This document shows, in pieces, positions 21,472 through 29,793 of a DNA stretch of 64,000 nucleotides. A program made the translations under genes and the position numbers. The notes under the pieces were generated by a model. The model was not told where the DNA came from. It searched no databases and saw only the letters and a program-made list of their open reading frames with translations. This DNA is from NCEH01 sp043195195 (GTDB taxonomy: Bacteria > Pseudomonadota > Alphaproteobacteria > Rhizobiales > Xanthobacteraceae): the NCBI RefSeq assembly GCF_043195195.1, contig NZ_JBAFWT010000002.1, forward strand, positions 62,001 through 126,000, written 5' to 3'. Each line of letters begins with the position of its first letter. The stretch's first letter is position 1.

Positions 21472-21795
21472 ATGGCGAAGCCTGTGCCGGCATCCACCCT
21501 GGCCGAGCGGTTCGGCTTCACGCCCCGCCATTGGATCCGGCTTGCCGCTGCAGGGAAGATCCCGGGTGCTCGCCAGCCGTTTGGCGAGCACGGCAAATGG
21601 GTCTTTGATCTCGACGCCGTCATGAAATGGTGGGACGCTCAGCGCGTACAGGTGACCGAATGGCCAATGTCTACAAGCGGGGCAAGACGTGGTGGGGCCG
21701 CGCCCAGAAAGACGGCCAGGAGTTTCGACGCTCCCTCGAAACGCGATCTGAAAGCGTCGCTCGCGAGCGTCTTAGGACGTGGCTCGCCGAATTAG
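21472..21795 (+). CDS. excisionase-like helix-turn-helix protein
   Basis: 107 residues from ATG 21472. STLAERFGFTPRHWIRLAAAGKIPGARQP, then KWVFDLDAVMKWWD, is a winged helix of the excisionase type. It overlaps the integrase start by 136 bases in another frame. Its last 40 codons are Arg/Ser-rich and lie entirely over integrase. Probably the directionality factor for the integrase. Confidence 0.75.
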   Translation: MAKPVPASTLAERFGFTPRHWIRLAAAGKIPGARQPFGEHGKWVFDLDAVMKWWDAQRVQVTEWPMSTSGARRGGAAPRKTARSFDAPSKRDLKASLASVLGRGSPN

Positions 21796-22826
21796 ACGCC
21801 GGCGCCTGGGGCGCGAAGCCCAAGATCACGCTCAACGAGGCGGCCGATACCTTCATCCTTGAGCACGGCCCGACCCTCCGAAAATCGTCGGTGAAGCGCT
21901 ACGGTACGTCCATCCAGTGGCTCGATGAGAACATGGGCGGCAAGCTGCTCACCAGCATATCCAGCGCCGACCTGAAGGAGTTCGAGACGTGGCGGCGGTC
22001 CATGGGCGCGACGGCGCCGACCGTGCGCCGCGACCTCGCCTGCCTCTCCAGCATCTATGGCTTCGCCATCGAAAAGGAATGGGTGGACGCCAACCCGGTC
22101 GGCGCTTTTCTGAAGTCGCGGAAGAAGCGCGGCCTGCGCGAGGCACCATCTCGGACGCGGTACCTCACGCGAGCTGACGAAGCCCGCTTGCTCGAAGGCG
22201 CGATTCCGCGCGTCCGCGCCGCGATCCTCTTCGCGATCTATTCCGGGCTGCGCTCGGAAGAGCAATGGGGCCTGACCTGGGACCGGGTGGACCTCGATGC
22301 CAAGCAGGTGATGATCCCAAAGGAGACGGCTAAGGGGAAGCGCGATCGCACGGTGATCCTGCTCGAGCCAGCGCTTGAGGTGCTCCGTACGCTGCCGCGT
22401 CACATCCGATCGCCCTACGTCTTCTTCCACGCCGCCTCGGCGCCGGCGAGCCGGCAGGGCAGGGCGCGCGCGGTAGACATCGACGGGAATCGGTTCGGCC
22501 ATATGTTGCGGGGGCTGAAGCGCGCGGCAGAGCGTGCCGGAATTTCAGGCTTGATCTGGCACGACCTTCGGCGAACCCATGGGTGCCGGCTGCTCCAGGA
22601 ACAGGATTGGTCTTTGGAGATGGTGCGGGATCAGCTTGGACATTCGAGCGTCGTGCAGACCGAAAAGGCCTATGCCTTCCTCGAAGTCGAAACCCGCCGA
22701 TCGCGGGTGGACCGGACAAATCCCGGCACAGGTGAAAGCCCCGCCAACGCAGGAACTCCACCCTTTGCCGATCCGCGTGGGCCCGTACAAAAACCGGCAC
22801 AGGGAAAGAGGATTTCAAAAAAATAA
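21660..22826 (+). CDS. int: tyrosine recombinase, prophage integrase
   Basis: 388 residues from ATG 21660. The N-terminal part (1-60) holds a small arm-binding-like domain (VYKRGKTWWGRA), then a SAM-like core-binding domain (60-155). The catalytic domain has Arg198 in YSGLRSEE, a Lys near 225-227, His301-x-x-Arg304 in WHDLRRTHG, His328 in LGHSS, and Tyr338 in EKAYAFLE, so all active residues are present. It ends 33 bases before the tRNA-Gln fragment, which should be its attR. Confidence 0.95.
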   Translation: MANVYKRGKTWWGRAQKDGQEFRRSLETRSESVARERLRTWLAELDAGAWGAKPKITLNEAADTFILEHGPTLRKSSVKRYGTSIQWLDENMGGKLLTSISSADLKEFETWRRSMGATAPTVRRDLACLSSIYGFAIEKEWVDANPVGAFLKSRKKRGLREAPSRTRYLTRADEARLLEGAIPRVRAAILFAIYSGLRSEEQWGLTWDRVDLDAKQVMIPKETAKGKRDRTVILLEPALEVLRTLPRHIRSPYVFFHAASAPASRQGRARAVDIDGNRFGHMLRGLKRAAERAGISGLIWHDLRRTHGCRLLQEQDWSLEMVRDQLGHSSVVQTEKAYAFLEVETRRSRVDRTNPGTGESPANAGTPPFADPRGPVQKPAQGKRISKK

Positions 22827-22859
22827 TGAGATGTGCCAATGTCCCGCGACTTCGAACCA

Positions 22860-22909
22860 GGGGATTTTGATTCCCCCATTCCCAGGTTCGAATCCTGGCG
22901 CCCCAGCCA
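22860..22909 (+). other. attR: 3' fragment of tRNA-Gln(TTG)
   Basis: The segment folds as the 3' part of tRNA-Gln: anticodon stem GGGGA/TCCCC with loop TTTTGAT (anticodon TTG), variable bases, T-arm CCAGG-TTCGAAT-CCTGG, acceptor strand ending GCCCCA, then GCCA. The D-arm and 5' acceptor half are missing upstream. This is the expected relic at the far end of an element inserted in a tRNA gene. The intact gene should lie left of the window. The flank TTCGAACC-A-GGG at 22851-22862 is nearly the inverse of 22881-22892. Confidence 0.85.
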
Positions 22910-23230
22910 GCGCACGGTGCCTCCCGCAACCGATATCCGCAGACTTTGAGCGCAGTTCGCGCGAGGGCGCCGACAAGCGGCACAATGCGCTGTTCGCCGG
23001 GTGCGCAGGCAAGGTGCAGAGCTTGTCTGGCTTGGTTTGTGCATGGTTCGACATCGCTCCGCACATCCGGCGGTGGCGTTCCGGGTATTTATTGCCCCAA
23101 ATTGGGTCGCTGCGCCGTAGCTTATCACTGCAAAAATTTAAATATATCCAGTCTCAAAGATCAATTTAGCTGCGGAAACTCAAGTCATGATTGGTAGTAA
23201 TCGGCGGACTATCTCTTTTCGGGGGCGGGC
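22910..23230. other. intergenic region at the prophage junction
   Basis: About 320 bases without a supported gene. The last 120 bases are A/T-rich (AAATTTAAATATATCC near 23135) and likely hold the promoter of the GHKL ATPase gene. Minus-strand frames across the tRNA fragment are artefacts. Confidence 0.5.
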
Positions 23231-25099
23231 ATGAATGAATTGGTAACGAAAATTCGCGTCCACAACGAAGATTTTTTCGTAGCAAGCACGATCGAACGCT
23301 GCCCGAAGAGCATGATGCTGCGGGAGTTGGTCAAAAATGCACTGGAGGCCGCGGCATCGGCGCCGCTCGGGGAGCGGCAGGTCGAGATCGCGGCCTGCCG
23401 CGTCGACGGCGTGCGCAAGCTCCGCATCTGGAACACGGGCGTGGGGATGAATGCGGAGGAGCTTTTCCGCATGTGCGACATCGCGTCCTCCATCGGCAAG
23501 ATGCAGGGGCTGGACGGGAATTTCGGCATGGGGGCGAAGGTGGCCTCCCTGCCCTCGAACCACCATGGCGTGCGCTATCGCTCGTGCCGCGAGGGACGCG
23601 TCAGTGAAGTGCTGCTGGGCAAGCGCAGCGGCGTCTACGGGCGCGTTCTGCGCCCCGACCCCGTGACCGGCGCGCCGAGCGCGGTGCTCGACGTGACCGA
23701 CCAGGTGAAGGCGGAGGGCTTGGGCACCGGCAGCGATTGGACCGAGGTGGTCCTGCTGGGCAACCGCGCGAGCCAGGATACCGTTGCCGACCCCTATGAC
23801 GGGAACCCGAAGGTTCCCAAATGGTGGCTTCAACTGGCCCTTCAGCAGCGCTTCTTCCAGATTCGCGGCGATGTGGACGTGCTGCTCGGCCCGGATTTGC
23901 ACGATCTTTCAGGCATGCGGCCATTCATTCCGTTCTTGCGCATCGTCGGCGAGAGCTTCGCCCGCTGGGACACGGTGCAGGTCGCGGACGGCGTGAAGGT
24001 GCATTTCGGCTATGATCCGGTCCATCTCGAGCGCGCCGAAGTCAATGCGTCCTACAAGGACAGTTTCAGCCGCGGCGTCAGCTTTGCCGGGTTGCTTCAT
24101 GGTGACGAGCTCTACGAAGTGCGCATGTGGTCGGGGTGGACCGGCGAGGCGCCGAACTACGGCATCAGCTCCGATGCGCGGCATCTTTCGGTGCTGGTCG
24201 AGCTTGACGAGGATTATCCGGTCCGGGCGGAAGGGTATCGGCAGTTCCTGCGCTACAAGAACGGCGCGCAGGACCAGGTGCGGATGATGGATTTCGCGGC
24301 CATGGTGCGGGCCAATCATCCGGCCTGGCTGCGGGACATGATGCGCAGCGCATCGCCCGACCAGGCCCTCATCGGCAGCGTGAGGCAGCAGCTCGAGAAG
24401 CTGATCGCCTCTCTCGGCCTCAAGCGCCTGCGGCCGAAGTTCCGCAGCCCGCCGCCGGTTCCCAAGCCGCCCGCTCCGGCGAGCGACAAGACGAAGGAGC
24501 CGCCCGTGCCCGCGTCGGTTCAGCCGCCGGCCCCGCCGAAGCCTGCCGCCGAAGCCAAGCCCACGCCGCCCAAGCCGCCTGAAGCCAAGGCCAAGGAGCC
24601 GCCCGAGAAGAAAGACTCTCCGGAGAAGGTGGAGGATTTCGAGGAAATGCCCGAGCTGCTGCTGCTGCGCAGCGCACAAGAAGTGGCGGATCGCAACCTT
24701 CAGCACCGTGCGGCGCGGTTCTATCCGGAGTCCCACCAGCTCTACGTGAATCTGCGGTATCCGAGTGCGCAGCAGATGGCCGAGCTTCTGATCGCCTCCG
24801 CGCCGCCCGAGGTCGCGCCGGCGCTTGCCCGAGGAGCTGCGCAAGCCGCCGCGGAGAACGCATTGGTGCTGCGCCTCGGGCGCGCGCTGGTCTACGGGCT
24901 CGCCAAGCGAAATGCGACCGAGGGGTGGAGCGAGGCGGAACAGAAGCAGGTGCTCAGCAGCGAGGTTCTGACCCTCATTGCCGACGACCTGCACCTCGCT
25001 TTCCCGGCCGCCAAGGAGTTTTTCGACACGCGCATCGAGCGCGCAGTAAAGGACGCCGCCGACAGCCGGCGCGCGGTCGTGGAGATGATCGCATCCTGA
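23231..25099 (+). CDS. solo GHKL-type ATPase, possible defence or DNA-linked protein
   Basis: 622 residues. The N-terminal 250 residues are a GHKL ATP-binding fold: N-box LRELVKNALEAA (Glu32, Asn36), G1-box RIWNTGVGM (68-73), and lid GNFGMGAK (96-103). The usual Asp of the D-x-G-x-G box is Asn68 here. A second alpha/beta part follows, then an extended Pro/Lys/Glu linker at about 395-475 and a helical C-terminal domain. No kinase, MutL nuclease or topoisomerase domain is seen, so it recalls MORC-like or Hsp90-like solo ATPases. It starts the chromosome next to attR. Confidence 0.8.
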   Translation: MNELVTKIRVHNEDFFVASTIERCPKSMMLRELVKNALEAAASAPLGERQVEIAACRVDGVRKLRIWNTGVGMNAEELFRMCDIASSIGKMQGLDGNFGMGAKVASLPSNHHGVRYRSCREGRVSEVLLGKRSGVYGRVLRPDPVTGAPSAVLDVTDQVKAEGLGTGSDWTEVVLLGNRASQDTVADPYDGNPKVPKWWLQLALQQRFFQIRGDVDVLLGPDLHDLSGMRPFIPFLRIVGESFARWDTVQVADGVKVHFGYDPVHLERAEVNASYKDSFSRGVSFAGLLHGDELYEVRMWSGWTGEAPNYGISSDARHLSVLVELDEDYPVRAEGYRQFLRYKNGAQDQVRMMDFAAMVRANHPAWLRDMMRSASPDQALIGSVRQQLEKLIASLGLKRLRPKFRSPPPVPKPPAPASDKTKEPPVPASVQPPAPPKPAAEAKPTPPKPPEAKAKEPPEKKDSPEKVEDFEEMPELLLLRSAQEVADRNLQHRAARFYPESHQLYVNLRYPSAQQMAELLIASAPPEVAPALARGAAQAAAENALVLRLGRALVYGLAKRNATEGWSEAEQKQVLSSEVLTLIADDLHLAFPAAKEFFDTRIERAVKDAADSRRAVVEMIAS

Positions 25100-25247
25100 G
25101 ATGATCGCATCCTGGAGGGCGATCAGCCCCCGCTGCGCTTGCCTATGGTCGGGCGCAACGGGGGTGTCTCAGCTTTAACGCGGCAGGGCGCAAGCCGAGT
25201 GTGCCCCGTGCCACGGCTGGAACCTCATGAGATCAGGACGGTCTCGT

Positions 25248-25403
25248 TCAGCGGGCCGGCGGATCGATCTTGATCCCCTTCGGGCCGATGGTGATTTCCG
25301 TCGAATTCTTCTTATCCTGATAATCCCTGTAAGCGTAATAGCTGCCGAAGCCGACCACTACGACAAGGATGGCGATCACGGCATAAAGGGCACTGCGCGA
25401 CAT
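25248..25403 (-). CDS. 51-residue single-pass membrane protein
   Basis: Start at ATG 25403. MSRSALYAVIAILVVVVGF is a transmembrane helix, then a short charged tail with ITIGPKGIKID. Small proteins of this form are conserved in Rhizobiales-type genomes, role unknown. A longer in-frame opening to 25442 has no good ribosome site. Confidence 0.65.
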   Translation of the reverse strand: MSRSALYAVIAILVVVVGFGSYYAYRDYQDKKNSTEITIGPKGIKIDPPAR

Positions 25404-25599
25404 GTCCGGCGACTCCTTGGGTGTTCCCAAGGTCAACTCCAAAGCTACGCCTGAGTTCCCTGGCCTCGCTTAAGTTTCTTCGCCTCGCTCGGCATCCGGG
25501 CCGGGCGACCCCGATCGGGTGCCCCCGGATGCGTTGCGCTTTCGCCACATCGCCGCCAAAAGCTTGAAGTAGGGTTGAAAGCGTATCAGGATTGGACCC

Positions 25600-25857
25600 A
25601 TGACCCGCTTCTTCTCCACTTTTCGCAGCGTCGGAATTTTGTTGGCCGCCGCTGTCGGCGCCGTTCTGCTGTTTACCTTGCTCGGCAGCCTGCTGATCGC
25701 GGTGGGCTTGTTCGTCACCGCCCTCGTGGTGGTGGGCGGCATCCGCTACCTGCTGCTCGGCAAGGGCATCGTCGAGGTGCGCACGCAGACCTATCGGGCG
25801 GGCGAATACGAGATGATCGACATCACCCCGCCCAAGCCGCCCCGGCAGGGCCGCTGA
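25600..25857 (+). CDS. small membrane protein, two helices
   Basis: 85 residues. Two hydrophobic segments at about 10-32 and 33-52 (VGILLAAAVGAVLLFTLLGS and LLIAVGLFVTALVVVGGI), then a cytosolic end with EYEMIDITPPKPP. No function assigned. Its 3' end overlaps the convergent pcp gene by 35 bases. Confidence 0.75.
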   Translation: MTRFFSTFRSVGILLAAAVGAVLLFTLLGSLLIAVGLFVTALVVVGGIRYLLLGKGIVEVRTQTYRAGEYEMIDITPPKPPRQGR

Positions 25858-26455
25858 GCCGACCCGCGACGATCGCCAGCGCCTGCCCGAGGCCGCTGAC
25901 GAGGCGGTTTTCCCATGCGCGGCCGCGGGTGGCCGGGCCGCCCGGCAGATGGATGAAGACCACAGGCACATGGCGCGGCGCTGCGAGCGCCAGCACGCGA
26001 TAATATAGCCCGTTGCATAGATATCGCCCCGCGTCGCGGGAGACCGCGACCGGCAGGCCGGCGGCGCGCAGCGCGGCGACGAGGCGGGGCAGGTCGGCGC
26101 TGCTGCGGATTTCGCCCGGCCCCTCCGCCAGCCTGCGGCCCGTCATCGCGACGCCGCTGGCATCGGGGAACGAACCGGCGGCGTTGAGCGCCCGCTGCTC
26201 GACGCAGACGTTGCGCCGGCGGGATGCGACCCCCAGCAGCACGATGGCGTCAGGCTTCAGGTCGCGGATGCGCGCTTCGGCAAGATCGAGCGCGGCCCAG
26301 CGCGTGGGCAGGATTTCCACATGGCGCGCGAGGTCGCTAAGCGCGGGGCGGGCGAGCCGTCCGAGCCGCCGCGCCACCCGCGCGGAAGGATTGTCCGGCA
26401 CGCCCGGAAACGCTCCGAAGCCGCAGATCAAGATCCGCCGTCGCTCGTCCGGCAT
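25823..26455 (-). CDS. pcp: pyroglutamyl-peptidase I
   Basis: 210 residues, the family length. Peptidase C15 features: ILICGFGAFPGVPDNPS at the start, NVCVEQRALNAA region with substrate-site residues, Cys in SRDAGRYLCNGLYY and His in VFIHLPGG. It removes N-terminal pyroglutamate from peptides in the cytosol. It lies 3 bases downstream of the meaB-type gene and is probably co-transcribed. The usual Glu of the triad is not obvious at my resolution. Confidence 0.85.
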   Translation of the reverse strand: MPDERRRILICGFGAFPGVPDNPSARVARRLGRLARPALSDLARHVEILPTRWAALDLAEARIRDLKPDAIVLLGVASRRRNVCVEQRALNAAGSFPDASGVAMTGRRLAEGPGEIRSSADLPRLVAALRAAGLPVAVSRDAGRYLCNGLYYRVLALAAPRHVPVVFIHLPGGPATRGRAWENRLVSGLGQALAIVAGRLSGPAGAAWAG

Positions 26456-26458
26456 GGT

Positions 26459-27445
26459 CTAGAGCCCCAGCAGCGCCGCGATCTCGTTCGCGGCCAAAGT
26501 GGGCGAGAGCGTGCCCTCGGCGACGCCTTTTTCCAGCGCCGGCACGCGCGCCTTGATGGCGGGATCGCTGGCGACGCGCTCCGCCACCTTCTCGTGCAGG
26601 AGGGTCCACATCCAGCGCACCTGCTGGGCGCGGCGCGTGGCGGCGAAGGCGCCGGCGGCCTCGCAGCGGGTGCGGTGGTTCATCACCTCCGCCCACAGCC
26701 GCTCGATGCCTTCGCCGGTGAGGCCGGAATAGGTGAGGACCGGCGGCGACCAATGGGCGGCGCGTGCGCCGAGCAGATGCAGCGCCGCGCGATATTCCCC
26801 GGCCGCCGCGCGCGCGCGGTTCAGATTGTCGCCGTCGGCCTTGTTCACCGCGACGATATCGGCCAGTTCCAGCACGCCTTTCTTGATGCCCTGAAGCTCA
26901 TCGCCGGCGCCCGGCAGCATGAGCACCAGGAAGGTGTCGGTGAGGTCGGCGACGGCGGTTTCCGACTGGCCGACGCCCACGGTCTCCACCAGCACCACGT
27001 CGAAGCCGGCGGCCTCGCATAGCAGCATGGTTTCCCGCGTCTTGGCGGCGATGCCGCCGAGCGTGCCGCTGGAAGGCGAGGGGCGCACGAAGGCGTTGGG
27101 GTCGACCGACAGGCGGGCCATGCGCGTCTTGTCGCCGAGGATCGATCCGCCGGTGCGGGTGGAGGAGGGGTCCACCGCCAGCACCGCCACCTTGTGCCCC
27201 TGCTGCGTCAGATAGGTGCCCAGCGCGTCGATGGTGGTGGATTTGCCGACGCCGGGCACGCCGGTGATTCCAACGCGGTAAGCATTTCCGGTGCGCGGCA
27301 GCAGGCCCTGGAGCAGGATTTCCGCGCGCCGTCGATGATCCGGCCGGCGCGATTCGATCAGGGTGATGGCCCGCGCGAGCGCCGCCCGCTCGCCCCGAAC
27401 CACACCTTCGGCGAGCTTCGCGTCGTCGTCTTTCACCGGCGTCAT
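26459..27445 (-). CDS. meaB: MeaB/ArgK-type GTPase for methylmalonyl-CoA mutase
   Basis: 328 residues from ATG 27445, preceded by AAGGGG. An ATG at 27472 is an alternative. Walker A is GITGVPGVGKSTTID, then LAVDPSSTRTGGSILGDKTRM and VETVGVGQSE (switch regions), and NKADGDN for guanine recognition. The protein protects and reloads B12-dependent methylmalonyl-CoA mutase in the ethylmalonyl-CoA or propionate route. The mutase gene is not in the window. A cobinamide salvage gene (cbiZ) is at 46.3 kb. Confidence 0.93.
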   Translation of the reverse strand: MTPVKDDDAKLAEGVVRGERAALARAITLIESRRPDHRRRAEILLQGLLPRTGNAYRVGITGVPGVGKSTTIDALGTYLTQQGHKVAVLAVDPSSTRTGGSILGDKTRMARLSVDPNAFVRPSPSSGTLGGIAAKTRETMLLCEAAGFDVVLVETVGVGQSETAVADLTDTFLVLMLPGAGDELQGIKKGVLELADIVAVNKADGDNLNRARAAAGEYRAALHLLGARAAHWSPPVLTYSGLTGEGIERLWAEVMNHRTRCEAAGAFAATRRAQQVRWMWTLLHEKVAERVASDPAIKARVPALEKGVAEGTLSPTLAANEIAALLGL

Positions 27446-27609
27446 GACATCCCCTTCGGCGGTCGCAGCCATTTGCACGCCTCGCAAAAGGCGATGCGGG
27501 CTGCGGCGAGCATGCCGGCTCCGCGCCCTGCGCTCAATGGGCGCGGGGCGGGAACATCGCGGCAACGCCCACGTTGTACAAGCATCGTTTCCAACACAGG
27601 AGTTCAACC

Positions 27610-27816
27610 ATGAACTGGGATCGTATCGAAGGCAATTGGAAGCAATTCACCGGCAATGTGAAGACCCAATGGGGCAAGCTCACCGACGACGACATTGCCG
27701 AGATCAAGGGCAATCGCGAAATCCTGGAAGGCAAGCTGCAGGAGCGCTACGGCCTCGCCAAGGACGAAGTGAAGCGCCAGGTGGATTCCTGGGCCAGCAA
27801 CAGCCGCATCGACTGA
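27610..27816 (+). CDS. CsbD-family stress protein
   Basis: 68 residues, AGGAG 7 bases before the ATG. MNWDRIEGNWKQFTGNVK and WGKLTDDDIAEIKGNREILEGKLQERYG are the classic CsbD repeats. General-stress or osmotic-stress protein of unknown biochemistry. A strong terminator follows 26 bases after the stop. Confidence 0.92.
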   Translation: MNWDRIEGNWKQFTGNVKTQWGKLTDDDIAEIKGNREILEGKLQERYGLAKDEVKRQVDSWASNSRID

Positions 27817-27842
27817 GACGCGGCGTGAGTGAAGTAAGATTG

Positions 27843-27874
27843 AAAAGGGCGCCACAAGGCTGTGGCGCCCTTTT
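27843..27874. terminator. bidirectional rho-independent terminator between csbD-like and folK
   Basis: Perfect arms, AAAAGGGCGCCACA (27843-27856) and TGTGGCGCCCTTTT (27861-27874), loop AGGC. T-tracts on both strands, so it serves both converging genes. Confidence 0.95.
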
Positions 27875-27900
27875 CGCGTCGCCTCAGGTTCTTGTCCACC

Positions 27901-28386
27901 TCAGGCGATCTTGACGATGGCGCTCGCATCCAGCCGCGCGAGCGCATCCTTTACGCGCACCCCGTCGATGCGCAGGTCGGGGGCGATTTCCGCCAGCGGC
28001 ACCAGGGCGAAGGCGCGCTCCATCAGGCGGGGATGGGGGAGTTGCAAGTCGCTGTCGTCGATCCGCGCATCGCCGAATGCCAGAATATCGATATCGATCG
28101 TCCTTGGCCCGAAGCGGACCTCGCGCGTGCGGTCGCGCCCCAGCATGCGCTCCACCAGAAGAACGAGATACAGCAACCCGCGTGCATCGACCGGGCAATC
28201 CACCGCCACCACCTGGTTGAGATAGGCGGGCTGCGGCACCGGCCCCCAGGGCGGGGTGCGATAGAGCGAGGATCGCGCAGCGATGGTGAGGCCGGCGCGG
28301 GCCAGCGTCGCGACCGCGAGCGCGAGCGTTTCGCGCGGTTGCCCGACATTTCCGCCCAGGCAGAGATAGGCGCGCGTCAGGCTCAT
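27901..28386 (-). CDS. folK: 2-amino-4-hydroxy-6-hydroxymethyldihydropteridine pyrophosphokinase
   Basis: 161 residues. AYLCLGGNVGQPRETL, SSLYRTPPWGPVPQPAYLNQV, and RFGPRTIDIDILAFGD with LPHPRLMERAFALVPL are all signature parts of HPPK, with the two metal-binding Asp in DIDI. Makes the pterin pyrophosphate for folate. It overlaps folP by ATGA. A folB gene, often between them, is absent. Confidence 0.96.
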   Translation of the reverse strand: MSLTRAYLCLGGNVGQPRETLALAVATLARAGLTIAARSSLYRTPPWGPVPQPAYLNQVVAVDCPVDARGLLYLVLLVERMLGRDRTREVRFGPRTIDIDILAFGDARIDDSDLQLPHPRLMERAFALVPLAEIAPDLRIDGVRVKDALARLDASAIVKIA

Positions 28387-29222
28387 CTGGCGTCGCGGAT
28401 GGCTTCCGCGACCCGCGCCGCCTGCACGTGGGCGGCCACGTCGTGCACGCGGATGATCTCGACCCCGGCCATGATGCCGATCACGTTCGAGGCGATGGTG
28501 CCCGGCACGCGCTCGGCCGGAAGGCTGTCGATCACCTTGCCGATCAGGGACTTGCGCGAGGTGCCGAGCAGCAGCGGATAACCGAGCACGCGCAATTCCG
28601 GCAGGCGCGCGATGGCTGCTAGATTCTGCGGGAAGGTCTTGCCGAAGCCGATGCCGGGATCGAGCACGATGCGGTCCTGGCGGACGCCGGCCCGTGTCGC
28701 CAGCTCCAGCGCTTTTTCGAAGAAGCCGAGCAACTCGTCAACGATATCGAGGCTTTCGTCCACCTCGGTGCGGTTGTGCATCAGCACCGCCGCGGCCTCG
28801 CTGTCCGCCACCACATGCGCCATGTCGGGATCGCGCGTGAAGCCCCACACGTCGTTGACGATGACTGCGCCGGCGGCAATGGCGCGGCGCGCGACGTCGG
28901 CTTTCGAGGTGTCGATGGAAACCGGGATGCCGGCCTCGGCCTTCAGCGCCTCCAGCACCGGGGCGACACGCGCCCATTCCTCATCGGACGGCACCGGCAC
29001 ATGGCCGGGGCGTGTCGATTCCCCGCCGATGTCGAGGATGTCGGCGCCTTCACTCGCGAGGCGACGGGCATTGCCGAGCGCATCTTCCACCGCAAGGCTG
29101 CGCCCGCCGTCCGAAAAGGAATCGGGGGTGACGTTCAATATGCCCATGATCAAGGTGCGCGGGCCGAGCAGCAGCGCGCGGCCGCAGGCCTGGAGCACTT
29201 TCGGGGCAAGGGGGGCGGTCAT
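28383..29222 (-). CDS. folP: dihydropteroate synthase
   Basis: 279 residues. MGILNVTPDSFSDGG, GADILDIGGESTRPG, DTSKADVARRAIAAGA, NDVWGF, DPGIGFGKT, and LLGTSRKSLIG cover the pterin and pABA sites of a TIM-barrel dihydropteroate synthase, the sulfonamide target. First gene of a folP-folK pair. Confidence 0.96.
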   Translation of the reverse strand: MTAPLAPKVLQACGRALLLGPRTLIMGILNVTPDSFSDGGRSLAVEDALGNARRLASEGADILDIGGESTRPGHVPVPSDEEWARVAPVLEALKAEAGIPVSIDTSKADVARRAIAAGAVIVNDVWGFTRDPDMAHVVADSEAAAVLMHNRTEVDESLDIVDELLGFFEKALELATRAGVRQDRIVLDPGIGFGKTFPQNLAAIARLPELRVLGYPLLLGTSRKSLIGKVIDSLPAERVPGTIASNVIGIMAGVEIIRVHDVAAHVQAARVAEAIRDAR

Positions 29223-29260
29223 GTCGGGCGAAACTCCGTTGCCGGCTCAGGCCATCGGGC

Positions 29261-29641
29261 TCACGCGACCTGTCGCAGGCCGGGAACGGCGGCGACGATG
29301 CGATCCACCAGTTCCGGGCCGGCTTTCTCGCGGGCGAAGGCGACCACCTCGCGGGTGGCATCCTGCACCTGAGACATGGTCATGCCGCTTTCCATCATCT
29401 GGTCGGCGACCCGCATCAGGCGGGCCATGCCGCCGAAATGGCCGGTGGCTGCCGGAAAGGCGTCCTCCGCCGGGGGCATCAGCAGTTCGCCCTTCAGGTC
29501 GGGGATGGCGGTGACAAGATCGGCGATGGCGGCCGGCGGCGCCTCGCGCGAGAGGAAAGCGAGCACCGCCAATACGGCGGAACGGGCCACCTGCTCGCTT
29601 ACCCCGACCTTGTCCATGAGCCGAGCGGTCAACTCATCCAT
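29261..29641 (-). CDS. DUF2267 family protein
   Basis: 126 residues from ATG 29641, with AAGGAG 7 bases upstream. MDELTARLMDKVGVSEQVARSAVLAVLAFLSREAPP has the helical pattern of DUF2267, a fold with resemblance to helical scaffold proteins. Function unknown. Confidence 0.7.
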   Translation of the reverse strand: MDELTARLMDKVGVSEQVARSAVLAVLAFLSREAPPAAIADLVTAIPDLKGELLMPPAEDAFPAATGHFGGMARLMRVADQMMESGMTMSQVQDATREVVAFAREKAGPELVDRIVAAVPGLRQVA

Positions 29642-29793
29642 GGGCAACTCCTTCTCGCGGTTTCGTCGGGACGGCGCGGCGGGATATTGACCGCGCCGCA
29701 GCAAGGGCGCAAGCGCGCAAAAGCATGTCGGACCACTTGCCCGAGGCGTGTTGCCCGCGCGACAAAGCAGGCAGCACGGAATGGGAGGATGGG

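Noticed and set aside
22670..23128. Minus-strand frames over the tRNA fragment with sequences such as GAPGFEPGNGG
   Set aside because: This is the well-known translation artefact of tRNA genes, not a protein.
25127..25166. GC-rich inverted repeat after the GHKL ATPase gene as terminator
   Set aside because: Imperfect stem and no T-tract on either strand.
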